DNA from: Spirosoma taeanense
GTDB taxonomy: Bacteria; Bacteroidota; Bacteroidia; Cytophagales; Spirosomataceae
Length of the DNA: 64,000 nt
NCBI RefSeq assembly: GCF_013127955.1
Contig: NZ_CP053435.1
Location: forward strand, 124,001-188,000
Direction of reading: 5' to 3'
Below, one piece after another: positions 1-8,661 of the stretch. The position numbers were made by a program, and so were the translations under genes. The notes below the pieces were generated by a model. The model did no database searches and had not been told where the DNA came from. It saw nothing but the letters and a program-made list of their open reading frames with translations. How positions within the stretch are numbered: the stretch's first letter is position 1; every line of letters starts with the position of its first letter.

Positions 1-42
1 TGCAGATATAACTACAAACGGCCCCCGACTGGTACGATAAAT

Positions 43-948
43 TTATTCCACTTTAACGATTGTAATTTCAAACAGCAGCGGAGTATAGGGTAGAATCCGG
101 TTGGTCCCACTTCCTGTACCTGTTACGCCATACCCTAAGCTCGAAGGAAAAATCAGCGTCGCTTTCTCACCGGCACGTAACGTAGCCAATCCATTCTCAA
201 AGCCCGGTACTACCCGCTTTTCGCCAATTTTGACCTGAAAGGTGCCCGCTGTGCTGGCATCGAACGTAGTTCCGTTCAGACGCTTACCAGTATAGTTAAG
301 CGTCACCGTTTTTCCAGTCGTGATAGCCATCGAATCGGCTGGCTGGCTCAATGTCTTAATAACGCGCAGGCCGTCGTCGGTTTTGGTAGTCACCGTAAGC
401 TTGTTCGCACTGATATAATCTAGAATCCGCTGCTCTTCGGTACGCACGCTCACAATACGTAAATCGTAGCGTACCGGCGAATATTGGGGTAGCAGCAGCG
501 TACCGATGCGGCCGCCGTCCAGATAAGCCGGAACCAGAACAGATCCTTCTTCGCCCTGACGTAATTTTAAAACGCCGGCATACTGGCCTAACGTAATTCC
601 CGTAGTGTTGCTCTCTGCTAATATAACCGTAGCGGGATTACTGCCGGCTATATCCGAACTATCGACGATAACACCATCTAGTCGGCGGGTAATGTAATGG
701 TACCGCACTTCGTCACCGGTTTGCGGAGCTTGACCAGTAGGTGCCGATTTTGTCTGAATAAAATATATGCCTTGCTCAGTCTTTGTCGCCGTCAGGTTAT
801 TCTGTTTAATATATTGATCAATTTCAGCTTCGTTCTCGCGTCGCTTACGGTCGGTCAGGTCTTCGCCCGGCTGTTGACACGACCCTAGTATAGCCGAAAA
901 GGCCAGTAAACCATATATCCAGTTTAAACGGCTATTATTCACTTTCAT
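43..948 (-). CDS. FKBP-type peptidyl-prolyl isomerase, lipoprotein
   Basis: Predicted lipoprotein of 301 aa that should catalyse cis/trans isomerisation of prolyl bonds during folding of exported proteins. The N-terminus has a hydrophobic stretch followed by a lipobox (ILGSC, Cys at about residue 24), so it is probably anchored in a membrane facing the periplasm. The C-terminal ~110 residues form an FKBP domain: VTLNYTGKRLNGTTFDAS, VVPGFENGL and a YGVTG loop are the usual FKBP landmarks. The middle (about residues 60-165) looks like a second, degenerate FKBP-like domain with VRYHYITRRLDG. It lies downstream of a second FKBP gene on the same strand, separated by a strong hairpin, so the two are probably transcribed separately. 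The family call is firm; the client proteins are unknown. Confidence 0.9.
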   Translation of the reverse strand: MKVNNSRLNWIYGLLAFSAILGSCQQPGEDLTDRKRRENEAEIDQYIKQNNLTATKTEQGIYFIQTKSAPTGQAPQTGDEVRYHYITRRLDGVIVDSSDIAGSNPATVILAESNTTGITLGQYAGVLKLRQGEEGSVLVPAYLDGGRIGTLLLPQYSPVRYDLRIVSVRTEEQRILDYISANKLTVTTKTDDGLRVIKTLSQPADSMAITTGKTVTLNYTGKRLNGTTFDASTAGTFQVKIGEKRVVPGFENGLATLRAGEKATLIFPSSLGYGVTGTGSGTNRILPYTPLLFEITIVKVE

Positions 949-1053
949 AAATCTTGGAAACGCTTCTGAACGGGTCTAATTCAGCCCCGATTATATTTAG
1001 AACGTAAATCAACGACCTCTCTGTTCGTTGAGCTTCGTATTTGTTTATCCGGT

Positions 1054-1109
1054 CGGTTCTACAAAAAGTCCCGGAAGAACAAACTCTTCCGGGACTTTTT
1101 GTAGAACCG
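1054..1109 (-). terminator. Strong hairpin terminator between the two FKBP genes
   Basis: Perfect 25-bp inverted repeat (1054-1078 with 1085-1109) and a 6-nt loop. The stem contains runs of A and T on its outer part, so it has a T-tract in either orientation. It lies 12 bp past the stop codon of the FKBP gene at 1121-2032 and should end that transcript. Confidence 0.8.
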
Positions 1110-1120
1110 ATGCATTTAAT

Positions 1121-2032
1121 TTATTGACCCGGCTGGGGCATGCCCATTTGGCCAGCCTGGCCTTTCTGAATGTCTACCAGTTCGATATCGAACAGCAACA
1201 CCGAATTGGGCGCGATACCCTGATTGCCGCGTGGGCCATAAGCCAGCGTTGAAGGAATAATCAGCGTCGCTTTTTCGCCTTTGTGCAGCTTCATTACGCC
1301 TTCTTCCCAACCCGGAATCACCTGACCAACACCAATCGGGAACTGAACTGGCTTGCCACCCGCCTGCGGATTCGATCGCGAGCTGTCGAATACTTTACCA
1401 TTCAGCAGCTTACCCGTATAATGTACCTGCACAAGGTCGCCCCGCGATGGCGTTGGGCCACTACCCGGCTGTGTCACAACGTAATACACACCCGACTCAG
1501 TCTTCTGCGCTTTACCTGCCAGCCCGTTCTTAGCTACGTAATCCTGAATGATTTTCGCGTCAATGCCCTTCTGTTTCTCGTAGTCGGCCGCCTGTGCTTT
1601 CTTGTATTCTTCTTCCGACTGCACGTTCAGCACTTTTACGGCGATGCCGATGTCCGTACCTTTTTGAACACCCGGCGGTAGCGGCTGCATAGCCCGCGTG
1701 AACAGCGAATCGGCGCTTACGTAGAATGTTGCACTGTCACCTTTGCCGAGCATAGTCAAACCCTCTTCGTAGCTGCCTTTGAACGGCGGCACTTGTAACA
1801 ACATCTGGAATGGCGCTCCCTCTTTATGCGTATCCCGCAGCACAGAGTCCTTATTGTTCATCAGCGTCAGGTGCAGCGTGATAATATCGCCGACTTTACC
1901 CTTACGTGTTCCTTCGGATTGTTCGTGAATCTGGTATTTCAGGCCGTTATCCGTTACCTGTACGCGGTTTTTACCGCAAGCCGCTACTACAGCGACGATC
2001 AGGGCGGCTTTCCCGAATTGTTTTAAAAACAT
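1121..2032 (-). CDS. FKBP-type peptidyl-prolyl isomerase, lipoprotein
   Basis: A 303-aa lipoprotein with two FKBP-like halves, paralogous to the gene at 43-948. Signal: short basic N-terminus, hydrophobic core and lipobox VVAAC with Cys at about residue 19. The N-terminal half (about 30-135) has GDIITLHLTLMNNKDSVLRDT and resembles a degenerate FKBP fold. The C-terminal half (about 190-290) is a typical FKBP domain with VQVHYTGKLLNGKVFDSS, VIPGWEEGVMKLHKGEKA and IPSTLAYGPRG. A lysine-rich helical linker joins them, as in Mip/FkpA-type proteins. The tail is Gln/Pro/Gly-rich. Predicted role: periplasmic folding of exported proteins. The adjacent terminator indicates a separate transcript from its paralogue. 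Confidence 0.92.
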   Translation of the reverse strand: MFLKQFGKAALIVAVVAACGKNRVQVTDNGLKYQIHEQSEGTRKGKVGDIITLHLTLMNNKDSVLRDTHKEGAPFQMLLQVPPFKGSYEEGLTMLGKGDSATFYVSADSLFTRAMQPLPPGVQKGTDIGIAVKVLNVQSEEEYKKAQAADYEKQKGIDAKIIQDYVAKNGLAGKAQKTESGVYYVVTQPGSGPTPSRGDLVQVHYTGKLLNGKVFDSSRSNPQAGGKPVQFPIGVGQVIPGWEEGVMKLHKGEKATLIIPSTLAYGPRGNQGIAPNSVLLFDIELVDIQKGQAGQMGMPQPGQ

Positions 2033-2141
2033 GAGAAGTTACTTGTTTACTACTGAAAATTTAAATGATACAATCCGCCATAGCGGTTCACTCGTTACAT
2101 TCTGGCATTACGGCAACTACTGATCAAACGACAAACTCCTG

Positions 2142-3158
2142 TTAAACTGTCTCCAGCAACTGTTGCTGATACTCCGGTAAAACCATCAGGAGTTTTTGTT
2201 CGGTTTCGGCCAGCGAAACCCTGGACCGCCCTCCGGCTGCGTTTCGGTGCCCCCCCCCGCCAAAATGCCTGCTGGCCAGCTCGCGTACGGAAAAATCGCC
2301 TACAGAGCGAAAGGAAATACGAATTTCCTCATTTCGGTCTATCAGAATAGCGGCCATCACCACGCCCTCCACGGCCAGCGCATAATTAACCATACCTTCT
2401 GTGTCGCCGGTTTTAGAGCGGTATTGTTTCAACTCACTATCTGTCAACGTGATGTAGGCAAATTTATATTCAGGCAGCACCTTTAATTTTTCGTTCAGGA
2501 CGTAGCCCAGCAACCGAAACTTGTCGAGCGAAACGTTATCGAAAATGCGCCGGTGAATACTGCTTACGTCGATGTGAAGGTCAAGCAGTTCGGCCGCCAT
2601 CCGGTGCACATTACCGGTGGTGTTGGAATGGCGAAACGAGCCCGTATCGGTCATCAGGCCAGAATACAAGCATTCGGCAATGGAGACGTCAATTAGACCT
2701 TTATCGCCTAATTGAACGATAAGCCGAAAAACCAGCTCAGCGGTAGCCGCAGCGGATGGGTCCCAAAACGCGATATCGGCAAACGATTCTGGCTCCAGAT
2801 GATGGTCGATCAGAACTTTCCGGGCGCGGGATTGACGGACCATGGGGGCAAGGTCCCGGATGCGGTCCATACTGGAAAAATCAAGGCAAAAAATGACGTC
2901 TGCTTCTTCGATCAGTTGACTCACGTGTACCCGTATCTTCTCATCGAAGGCAATTACGTCGTCGTTACCCGGCATCCAGTGGAGATTCTGCGAGTAATCG
3001 GTTGGTGTTACAACGGTTACCCGATGCCCCTTCTTGCGGAGGTACCCCGCCAGCCCCAGCGACGATCCCATCGCATCGGCGTCGGGGTTCTGGTGGGTCG
3101 TAATCAGCACGGTTTGCGGTTGTCCGATAACCGCGCCAATCGCTTCAATGTCTTGCAT
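2142..3158 (-). CDS. DHH-family phosphoesterase, NrnA-like oligoribonuclease / pAp phosphatase
   Basis: Bifunctional NrnA-type enzyme expected to degrade very short RNA or dinucleotides and to dephosphorylate pAp. The 338-aa protein has the DHH signature in order: THQNPDADAMGSSLGL (metal-binding DAD), FCLDFSS, then KVLIDHHLEP (the DHH motif itself), GLMTDTGSFRHSNTTG, and a C-terminal DHHA1 substrate loop FGGGGHRNAAGG. I chose ATG at 3158 rather than an in-frame upstream ATG at 3248. A -7-like element (3189-3196) lies inside the longer version, and the extra 30 residues are not part of the family. Divergently transcribed from ndk. Cytoplasmic. Confidence 0.9.
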   Translation of the reverse strand: MQDIEAIGAVIGQPQTVLITTHQNPDADAMGSSLGLAGYLRKKGHRVTVVTPTDYSQNLHWMPGNDDVIAFDEKIRVHVSQLIEEADVIFCLDFSSMDRIRDLAPMVRQSRARKVLIDHHLEPESFADIAFWDPSAAATAELVFRLIVQLGDKGLIDVSIAECLYSGLMTDTGSFRHSNTTGNVHRMAAELLDLHIDVSSIHRRIFDNVSLDKFRLLGYVLNEKLKVLPEYKFAYITLTDSELKQYRSKTGDTEGMVNYALAVEGVVMAAILIDRNEEIRISFRSVGDFSVRELASRHFGGGGHRNAAGGRSRVSLAETEQKLLMVLPEYQQQLLETV

Positions 3159-3188
3159 ATTCAAACAGCCAGAGCCGTAATCAAAGCT

Positions 3189-3196
3189 CAAAAGTA
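3189..3196 (-). promoter_or_regulatory. Bacteroidota -7 promoter element for the NrnA-like gene
   Basis: On the minus strand this reads TACTTTTG, an exact match to TAnnTTTG. It would place transcription start about 25 nt before the ATG at 3158. No convincing TTG at the -33 spacing is visible, so this is only half of the consensus. Confidence 0.5.
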
Positions 3197-3255
3197 CAAA
3201 TAATTTGGATACCAGCGGGTAACACAAGGGTCGTGGCATTTCAGGCAAAACTACC

Positions 3256-3263
3256 TACCTTTG
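3256..3263 (+). promoter_or_regulatory. Bacteroidota -7 promoter element for ndk
   Basis: TACCTTTG matches TAnnTTTG, about 47 nt before the ndk ATG. It sits back-to-back with the element for the divergent DHH gene. A -33 partner is not obvious. Confidence 0.55.
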
Positions 3264-3309
3264 CCCCGCCTTATATAGGGCGAATAAAATTTGGATACAA
3301 ATACTTAAA

Positions 3310-3729
3310 ATGGCAACGAACCGAACGTTCACCATGATTAAGCCCGATGCCGTTGAGGCTGGGTACACTGGGGCAATTATTAAAATGATCGAGGAAGCGG
3401 GCTTCCGCATCGTGGCGATTAAAAAAACGCAGCTAACGTCTGAGCGGGCCGGTCAGTTTTACGCCGTTCATCGCGAACGGCCGTTCTATAACGACCTGCG
3501 GACTTATATGTCATCGGGTGCTATTGTCCCCATGATTCTCGAAAAAGAAAATGCGGTTGCCGATTTTCGTAAATTGATTGGCGCAACCAACCCGGCTCAG
3601 GCCGAAGAAGGCACCATCCGGAAGCTGTATGCCAGGTCGCTCGAAGCAAATGCTATTCACGGCTCCGACTCTGACGAAAACGCCGAGATTGAAGGGAATT
3701 TCTTCTTTTCGGCTACGGAACAATATTGA
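3310..3729 (+). CDS. ndk: Nucleoside diphosphate kinase
   Basis: 139 aa, the usual length of bacterial Ndk. It transfers the gamma-phosphate of ATP to nucleoside diphosphates through a phosphohistidine. Visible motifs: [18 protein letters not shown] at the N-terminus, [14 protein letters not shown], and the active-site region [17 protein letters not shown], where the His of IHGSDS is the catalytic residue. The start is fixed by the conserved N-terminus. Single gene: divergent from the NrnA-like gene and convergent with nth, with a hairpin between ndk and nth. Cytoplasmic housekeeping function; the call is secure. Confidence 0.97.
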   Translation: MATNRTFTMIKPDAVEAGYTGAIIKMIEEAGFRIVAIKKTQLTSERAGQFYAVHRERPFYNDLRTYMSSGAIVPMILEKENAVADFRKLIGATNPAQAEEGTIRKLYARSLEANAIHGSDSDENAEIEGNFFFSATEQY

Positions 3730-3736
3730 TATATAA

Positions 3737-3792
3737 AACCGGATAAACGTACCGAGATAGGTAATCAACTATACTAGCGCGTTTATCCGGTT
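3737..3792. terminator. Hairpin between convergent ndk and nth
   Basis: Inverted repeat with 13-bp perfect arms (3737-3749 and 3780-3792) and a 30-nt spacer. It starts just after the ndk stop and its right arm overlaps the 3' end of nth. Probably a shared bidirectional terminator; the long loop makes it less certain than the others. Confidence 0.5.
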
Positions 3793-4425
3793 CTTTTCGT
3801 AGTATTTACAGAAATCGCGCAGGTCGCAACGCTCACACTTGGGCAAACGGGCCACGCAGATATAACGTCCGTGCAGAATAAGCCAGTGGTGAGCTTTAGG
3901 GACGTATTGTTTCGGAACGTGCGCCATCAGCGCCTTTTCAACAGCTAATGGTGTCGTCGCCGTAAGTGGAGCCAAGCCAAGCCGGTGCGACACCCGAAAG
4001 ACATGCGTGTCAACCGCCATGGTTGGTTCATTATAAACTACCGATAGGATCACATGCGCCGTTTTGCGGCCTACACCGGGCAGTGTCTGTAGTTCTTCCA
4101 CCGTTGCCGGAATCTCCCCCCCAAATCGTTCCATCACTGCCTTCGCCATACCAACCAGGTGCTTTGCCTTATTATTCGGATAAGACACACTGCGGATATA
4201 CGAAAACACTTCTTCAACCGACGCAGCCGCCAATGACTCTGGTTCTGGAAAACGCGCAAACAGAGCTGGTGAGATCTGATTTATCCGTTTATCGGTACAT
4301 TGGGCCGACAGAATAACGGCTGCCAACAGCTCAAATGGATTACTGAAATGGAGCTCGGTTTTGGGATCTGGATAGTGCTGAGTGAAGTACTCGATGAATC
4401 GGCGAAAACGCTCTTTTTTAAGCAT
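3769..4425 (-). CDS. nth: Endonuclease III (DNA glycosylase/AP lyase)
   Basis: Base-excision repair enzyme that removes oxidised pyrimidines and cleaves the abasic site. 218 aa from ATG 4425. An in-frame ATG at 4503 would add 26 residues encoded partly by a perfect hairpin, so the shorter start is preferred. Motifs: ILSAQCTDKRIN, the helix-hairpin-helix LPGVGRKTAHVIL with catalytic Lys, the catalytic Asp in AVDTHVFRVSHRLGL, and a C-terminal 4Fe-4S cluster with spacing C-x6-C-x2-C-x5-C (CVARLPKCERCDLRDFC). All key residues are present. Confidence 0.96.
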   Translation of the reverse strand: MLKKERFRRFIEYFTQHYPDPKTELHFSNPFELLAAVILSAQCTDKRINQISPALFARFPEPESLAAASVEEVFSYIRSVSYPNNKAKHLVGMAKAVMERFGGEIPATVEELQTLPGVGRKTAHVILSVVYNEPTMAVDTHVFRVSHRLGLAPLTATTPLAVEKALMAHVPKQYVPKAHHWLILHGRYICVARLPKCERCDLRDFCKYYEKNRINALV

Positions 4426-4440
4426 AAAAAGTAAACTACA

Positions 4441-4482
4441 TGGACTTCCAGAGCCGCTATAATTACCGGCTCTGGAAGTCCA
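4441..4482. terminator. Perfect 16-bp hairpin between the sigma-linked gene and nth
   Basis: Arms 4441-4456 and 4467-4482 pair perfectly around a 10-nt loop. It sits between the stop of the small sigma-linked gene (4511) and the nth start (4425). A short T-rich stretch (ctttttatg) lies about 10 nt after the stem on the minus strand. Likely ends the sigma-factor transcript, or folds in the nth leader. Confidence 0.55.
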
Positions 4483-4510
4483 CGTTACATGAACAAAACC
4501 CAACTGCTGG

Positions 4511-4762
4511 TTACGGTTGTCGTAATCGAGCAGTTGGGTTTGCTGGATGGTTTTTAGAGTAATTCAGAATGTTCTGAATCGTACTTGCTCGTGGCTGGCG
4601 TTCAATTTTGTTCATCAAAGCCCGCAGTTCGAGGGCTTCGAGAAAGAACGTCATCAGTTCCGGCTCCGACATCAGGGCATCTTCAATGAGCAGATTTTCC
4701 TCGGGTGAGGTCTCCTCGTAGACATACCGGACTACATCATCTTGGGTAAATGTTTTTATCAT
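4511..4762 (-). CDS. Small acidic protein coupled to the ECF sigma factor; possible regulator
   Basis: 83 aa, cytoplasmic by composition, with no membrane segment and no Cys/His zinc motif. I do not recognise a named family. Its start codon lies 26 bp inside the end of the sigma-factor gene, so the two are almost certainly translated together. The N-terminal part (FTQDDVVRYVYEETSPEENL, then an acidic stretch) resembles the helical segment with which many soluble anti-sigma factors begin. A role as a small sigma-binding protein is therefore a reasonable inference, but no catalytic or binding motif proves it. Confidence 0.75.
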   Translation of the reverse strand: MIKTFTQDDVVRYVYEETSPEENLLIEDALMSEPELMTFFLEALELRALMNKIERQPRASTIQNILNYSKNHPANPTARLRQP

Positions 4763-5336
4763 AACTCGGCGAACGTTTGCTCAGTTGTTTGCGCAGATTA
4801 ATCAACGCATAACGCATACGTCCCAAAGCCGTGTTGATGCTGACGCCGGTTGCATCGGCAATCTCCTGGAAACTCATTTCCTCGTAGTGCCGCATGATGA
4901 GCACCTGGCGCTGTTGTTCCGGCAACCGCTGAATCAATTCGCGCAAATGCTCGTGTGTTTCCTGGCGAATCTGCAGCGATTCAACAGAATCCTCCGCAAA
5001 CTCAAGCGTATTAAACACACTGCTTCCGTCTTCAAACACCACACTGGGGTAGCGTTTATCTTTTCGGAAATAGTCAATTGCCAAGTTGTGAGCGATTCGG
5101 ATGATCCAGGGCAGAAATTTTCCTTCCTCGTTATATTTACCCGACTTTAGCGTGTCCACGGCCTTTATGAACGTGTCCTGCATCAAATCTTCCGCCACAT
5201 ACTGGTCTTTTACTATCAGGTAGATGGTGGTGTAAATTTTCGATTTATGCCGTTGCACTAATTTAGCAAAGGCTTTTTCATTACCTCGGATATACAGGGA
5301 AATCAACTCACTGTCGTTTACCTGGGCTTTTTCCAT
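4737..5336 (-). CDS. RNA polymerase ECF-type sigma-70 factor
   Basis: 199-aa sigma factor that redirects RNA polymerase to a set of promoters. Region 2 is seen in FAKLVQRHKSKIYTTIYLIV and EDLMQDTFIKAVDTLKSG plus WIIRIAHNLAIDYFRKDKR. Region 4 is RLPEQQRQVLIMRHYEEM, then FQEIADATGVSINTALGRMR, the helix-turn-helix that reads the -35 region. Start chosen at ATG 5336 (MEKAQVNDSEL), which matches where this subfamily normally begins; an upstream in-frame ATG exists at 5426. Preceded by a well-spaced Bacteroidota promoter (5452-5480) and followed by an overlapping small gene. The inducing signal is not evident. Confidence 0.93.
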   Translation of the reverse strand: MEKAQVNDSELISLYIRGNEKAFAKLVQRHKSKIYTTIYLIVKDQYVAEDLMQDTFIKAVDTLKSGKYNEEGKFLPWIIRIAHNLAIDYFRKDKRYPSVVFEDGSSVFNTLEFAEDSVESLQIRQETHEHLRELIQRLPEQQRQVLIMRHYEEMSFQEIADATGVSINTALGRMRYALINLRKQLSKRSPSYDKNIYPR

Positions 5337-5803
5337 TTTCAGTAAGACAATTAAGTAACGTAGAGCTGTTTCTCGATAGTATATGCAGGTTATGTTTTTT
5401 GTGAATTGAAAAAATGCAGGAATCAAAATAAAGCTTTTGCCTGTTCATTTGCAAATGTATAGTACAAAATATTTGCCAAATCGCAGATAATATTTAGAAA
5501 ATTCGGACCATTCGCTCAGTTTTAAGAATAAACTATAAATATAGTCAGAAAGACTTATTTGAAGAAATAATTGTACTTACGGATGCTTCTACGCTATAGA
5601 CCCTAAATTATTACCGATCGTTTAAGCCAAACGTAAAAAAAGTTTAGGAATTTATTTCCCGGCCTTTAAAAAATACGACTAAGAGGCCAAAGACTATTCC
5701 GGTTGAGTGAAGCGAAGTTTTTTGGGCTAAACTCTTGATAGTCTGGTTAAAGTGGGTACTTTTAACCTCCGAACAGACGGTTTATCCGTCAACTTGGCGA
5801 CCT
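5337..5803. other. Divergent intergenic region between sigma factor and TPR kinase
   Basis: About 470 bp, AT-rich, with no open frame that resembles a protein. It holds the sigma-factor promoter at 5452-5480. I see no exact TAnnTTTG match on the + strand for the kinase gene. Confidence 0.6.
5452..5480 (-). promoter_or_regulatory. Bacteroidota-type promoter of the ECF sigma gene
   Basis: On the minus strand: TTTG (5480-5477), a 17-nt spacer, then TACATTTG (5459-5452). This fits TTTG / TAnnTTTG and is the best two-part promoter in the window. It implies a leader of about 110 nt before ATG 5336, or about 20 nt before the alternative ATG 5426. Confidence 0.65.
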
Positions 5804-7984
5804 ATGGGACGTTCAGTAATTTGGATTCTGCTGTTGATTGGTTATGGTCAGTGTCAGGCGCAAACGCGTCCGATCCTGCCTGAACTTGATTTTGATCGTC
5901 GGTCTGATGATCACTATATGGATAGCCTGCGGACGATCGGCCATCGCTATATCCGGTTCACGGAACGATTACCCCATACGCTGTCTAACGACACGCTCCG
6001 GCTCGAAGGCTTACGAAATCTGGCCGTTATATTCAAACAGTGGCGACACGAACGTAGCGATAGCAGCCTCTACTATGCTGACCGCCTGGTGCAGCAGGCG
6101 CGGCTACTGCATAACTCGCTGTATCAGGTCCGGGGGCTAATGCTGTCAGAATATTACTACCGCATCCTGAAAAATGACTTCCCGCGTGCTTTGCAGATTA
6201 ACAAGCAGGCTTCTGTCTTATGCGCAGGTCTGCCCAGACGAAGTTCGCCCCTTTGGCAGGTAGAGATGAACATGGGTGAAATTTACACCTTGCTCAAAGA
6301 CTACCCAAATGCTTTGAAAAGCTACCAGAAATCGTTGAGTCTATTACCGCACAATACGCTTGTCTCCAGGCAGAACCGCAAGCTGCTGATGGCGCAGGCA
6401 ACGAGTCAGATTGGTGAGGTCTATGAAATTCAGGGCCAATTCGAGGCTGCTCAGGCTCAGTATCAGGAGAGCCGTCGGTTAACGCGGGAAACAACCTCGC
6501 AAACTAATATCGCCTACGCCGATGAGCGATTAGGCGACTTTTATACGAGCCGTCAGCAGCCACAACAGGCTATTGCTTATTTTGAAGAAGCACTGAGTGT
6601 CTGGACGCGGCTTCATAATGAGTTGGGGCAGGCATCAGTCTGGGCGCGTTTGGCAGAGTGTCATGTTCAGACAGGACAATACGGGGTAGCGATTACGTAT
6701 GGCGAACGCTCATTGGCTGCGCTGGTCGGTACGAGCAATCTCCGGGTGCGTCAGATGGCTAATCTGGCTCTATACCATGCGTATCGGGCGTCGAATATGC
6801 CAGAAAAAGCCCTGGTTCAATTTGAACAGTATACGGTTCTGAAGGATACGCTGAATAGTCAGAAACGGGTAGAAGAAACCCTGGCCATGCAGAATGAATA
6901 CACTATTCGGCAACTGCGTGATGAATCTGAGAAACAACACCTGATTCAACAGCGTCAACTTATGGATGTGCGTCGGCAGGCTGAGATAGCCCGATTGCGG
7001 GCCGCGGCCGAACGCGAACAGATTGCCGGTGAAAACCGTATGAATCAACTTCGGCAGCGGATTGAAACGGAACGCCTGCGCGCCGATTCAGAAAAAAATC
7101 GGCTGGAGCAGCGAGCCCGTATTGAAGCGCTCAGTTATGCTATTGAACAGGAGTCACTGATGCGGGTCGTTCTCGTTTGTGGCGTAGCAATGCTGCTGGT
7201 CTTCGTAGCGGTTTATTACCGTAAGAGCCGCCTGATTGCCCGGCAAAAGCAGGAGATTGAAGAGTTCAACCGCGGCCTAGAAGACAAAGTTGCGGTTCGC
7301 ACGGCGGAGTTGAAACTAGCCAACGATCAATTACGGGCCAAAAATCGCGAAATTGAGGAAGCCCTCCTGCGTGGGCAGACGCTTGAACGTAAGCGGATGG
7401 CGGCCGATCTTCACGATAGTCTGGGTGGTTTACTAGCCGCAATTAAAACCAGTTTGTCGGCGCTGAATCCGGTACAGATGCCGGAGCGTGAGCAGCAGAT
7501 TTACCGGAATCTGCAAAATATGACCAAAGAGGCTTTCGCTGAAATTCGCTATCTCTCGCATAACCTCCAGCCCGATGAACTGGAAAAACAGGGACTGTCG
7601 GAAGCGTTACTACGGTTGGTTAAAAAGCTGAACTTATCACAGCAGATTACCTTCCGGCTCGATCAGGCAGAACTCATTCGTCTGGATAAAACTACGGAGT
7701 TTAATCTCTATTCGATCTGCATTGAACTGTGTAGTAACATACTACGTCATTCAGAAGCTACTGAGGCCGACATTCTGTTCCGCCGGTTTGGCAGTGAACT
7801 GAATATGATTGTAAAAGACAACGGTTGTGGTATGGACCCCGCTGATGCTACAGGCATGGGACTTCGTAACATACAGGCTCGGATGGATACTATCCGGGGA
7901 CGGTATGAGGTGCATTCGGGGGTTGGAGAAGGCACTACGTTTATCTTTATTTTACCCACCTCGTCTGATATGGCAACGGCCTGA
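5804..7984 (+). CDS. TPR-containing sensor histidine kinase (HisKA_3 type)
   Basis: Two-component sensor of 726 aa. Order of parts: cleavable signal-like N-terminus ending near CQAQ; periplasmic array of tetratricopeptide repeats (about residues 70-370, e.g. YPNALKSYQKSLSLL and PQQAIAYFEEALSVW); a long charged coiled coil (about 380-460); one membrane helix (VVLVCGVAMLLVFVAVYY); a second coiled coil; the NarL-type dimerisation motif ERKRMAADLHDSLGGLLAAI with the phospho-accepting His; and a C-terminal HATPase with VKDNGCGMD and GMGLRNIQARM. ATG 5804 was chosen over an in-frame ATG at 5735 because it places the signal sequence at the N-terminus. No response regulator is adjacent. The ligand is unknown. 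Confidence 0.92.
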   Translation: MGRSVIWILLLIGYGQCQAQTRPILPELDFDRRSDDHYMDSLRTIGHRYIRFTERLPHTLSNDTLRLEGLRNLAVIFKQWRHERSDSSLYYADRLVQQARLLHNSLYQVRGLMLSEYYYRILKNDFPRALQINKQASVLCAGLPRRSSPLWQVEMNMGEIYTLLKDYPNALKSYQKSLSLLPHNTLVSRQNRKLLMAQATSQIGEVYEIQGQFEAAQAQYQESRRLTRETTSQTNIAYADERLGDFYTSRQQPQQAIAYFEEALSVWTRLHNELGQASVWARLAECHVQTGQYGVAITYGERSLAALVGTSNLRVRQMANLALYHAYRASNMPEKALVQFEQYTVLKDTLNSQKRVEETLAMQNEYTIRQLRDESEKQHLIQQRQLMDVRRQAEIARLRAAAEREQIAGENRMNQLRQRIETERLRADSEKNRLEQRARIEALSYAIEQESLMRVVLVCGVAMLLVFVAVYYRKSRLIARQKQEIEEFNRGLEDKVAVRTAELKLANDQLRAKNREIEEALLRGQTLERKRMAADLHDSLGGLLAAIKTSLSALNPVQMPEREQQIYRNLQNMTKEAFAEIRYLSHNLQPDELEKQGLSEALLRLVKKLNLSQQITFRLDQAELIRLDKTTEFNLYSICIELCSNILRHSEATEADILFRRFGSELNMIVKDNGCGMDPADATGMGLRNIQARMDTIRGRYEVHSGVGEGTTFIFILPTSSDMATA

Positions 7985-7994
7985 TAAGCAGTGC

Positions 7995-8570
7995 TTAGCC
8001 AATCACCTGCTTTTCGATGAGAAGAATAAACAGGTGAATAACCTTAATATGAATTTCCTGAATTCGGTCGGCGTAGCCAAAGTGTGGTACGCGAATCTCA
8101 ACATCGGCCTGCCCGGCGAGTTTGCCGCCATCTTTGCCGGTCAGCAAAACCACCTTCATGCCTTTCGCCCGGGCAGCCGCTACGGCCTGAATGATATTAG
8201 CTGAATTGCCACTGGTGCTCAAGCCAAGCAGAATGTCGCCTTCGTTACCTAACCCTTCAATGAAGCGTGAAAAAACGAATTCATAGCCATAATCATTGCT
8301 GACGCAGGAAAGATGACTCACGTCAGAAATAGCAATGGCGGCTAAAGAACGACGATTATCGCGATACCGACCGGATAGCTCTTCGGCAAAATGCATAGCA
8401 TCGCAGTGTGAACCTCCGTTACCGCAGGATATAATCTTGTGGCCATTTCGAAGCGCATTGGCCATAAGCCGGGCCGCCTGTTCAATAGCCGTCAGATGAT
8501 CGGGATTGCTGAGAAAGGTATCTAAAACGGATTGAGCTTCGGTTAGCTCCTGACGGATAATATCGAGCAT
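7995..8570 (-). CDS. gmhA: Phosphoheptose isomerase (sedoheptulose-7-phosphate isomerase)
   Basis: First enzyme of ADP-heptose synthesis, converting sedoheptulose 7-phosphate to heptose 7-phosphate for lipopolysaccharide inner core. 191 aa from ATG 8570, matching the normal GmhA length; a longer in-frame start at 8615 lies almost on the predicted transcription start. SIS domain with [49 protein letters not shown] and the C-terminal [19 protein letters not shown], whose His and Glu residues belong to the active site. It lies 10 bp from the convergent kinase gene. No other heptose genes are in the window. Confidence 0.96.
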   Translation of the reverse strand: MLDIIRQELTEAQSVLDTFLSNPDHLTAIEQAARLMANALRNGHKIISCGNGGSHCDAMHFAEELSGRYRDNRRSLAAIAISDVSHLSCVSNDYGYEFVFSRFIEGLGNEGDILLGLSTSGNSANIIQAVAAARAKGMKVVLLTGKDGGKLAGQADVEIRVPHFGYADRIQEIHIKVIHLFILLIEKQVIG

Positions 8571-8622
8571 GAAGGGGCGATTTGTTGATAAGTCGGCTCG
8601 TAATCGGAAAGCCAATTGACCA

Positions 8623-8630
8623 CAAACTTA
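8623..8630 (-). promoter_or_regulatory. -7 promoter element of gmhA
   Basis: Minus-strand TAAGTTTG matches TAnnTTTG. It predicts a leader of roughly 45 nt before ATG 8570 and argues against the upstream ATG at 8615. No -33 TTG at standard spacing. Confidence 0.45.
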
Positions 8631-8661
8631 CGTATTACGTACCAACTCTGATCTGACCAGG

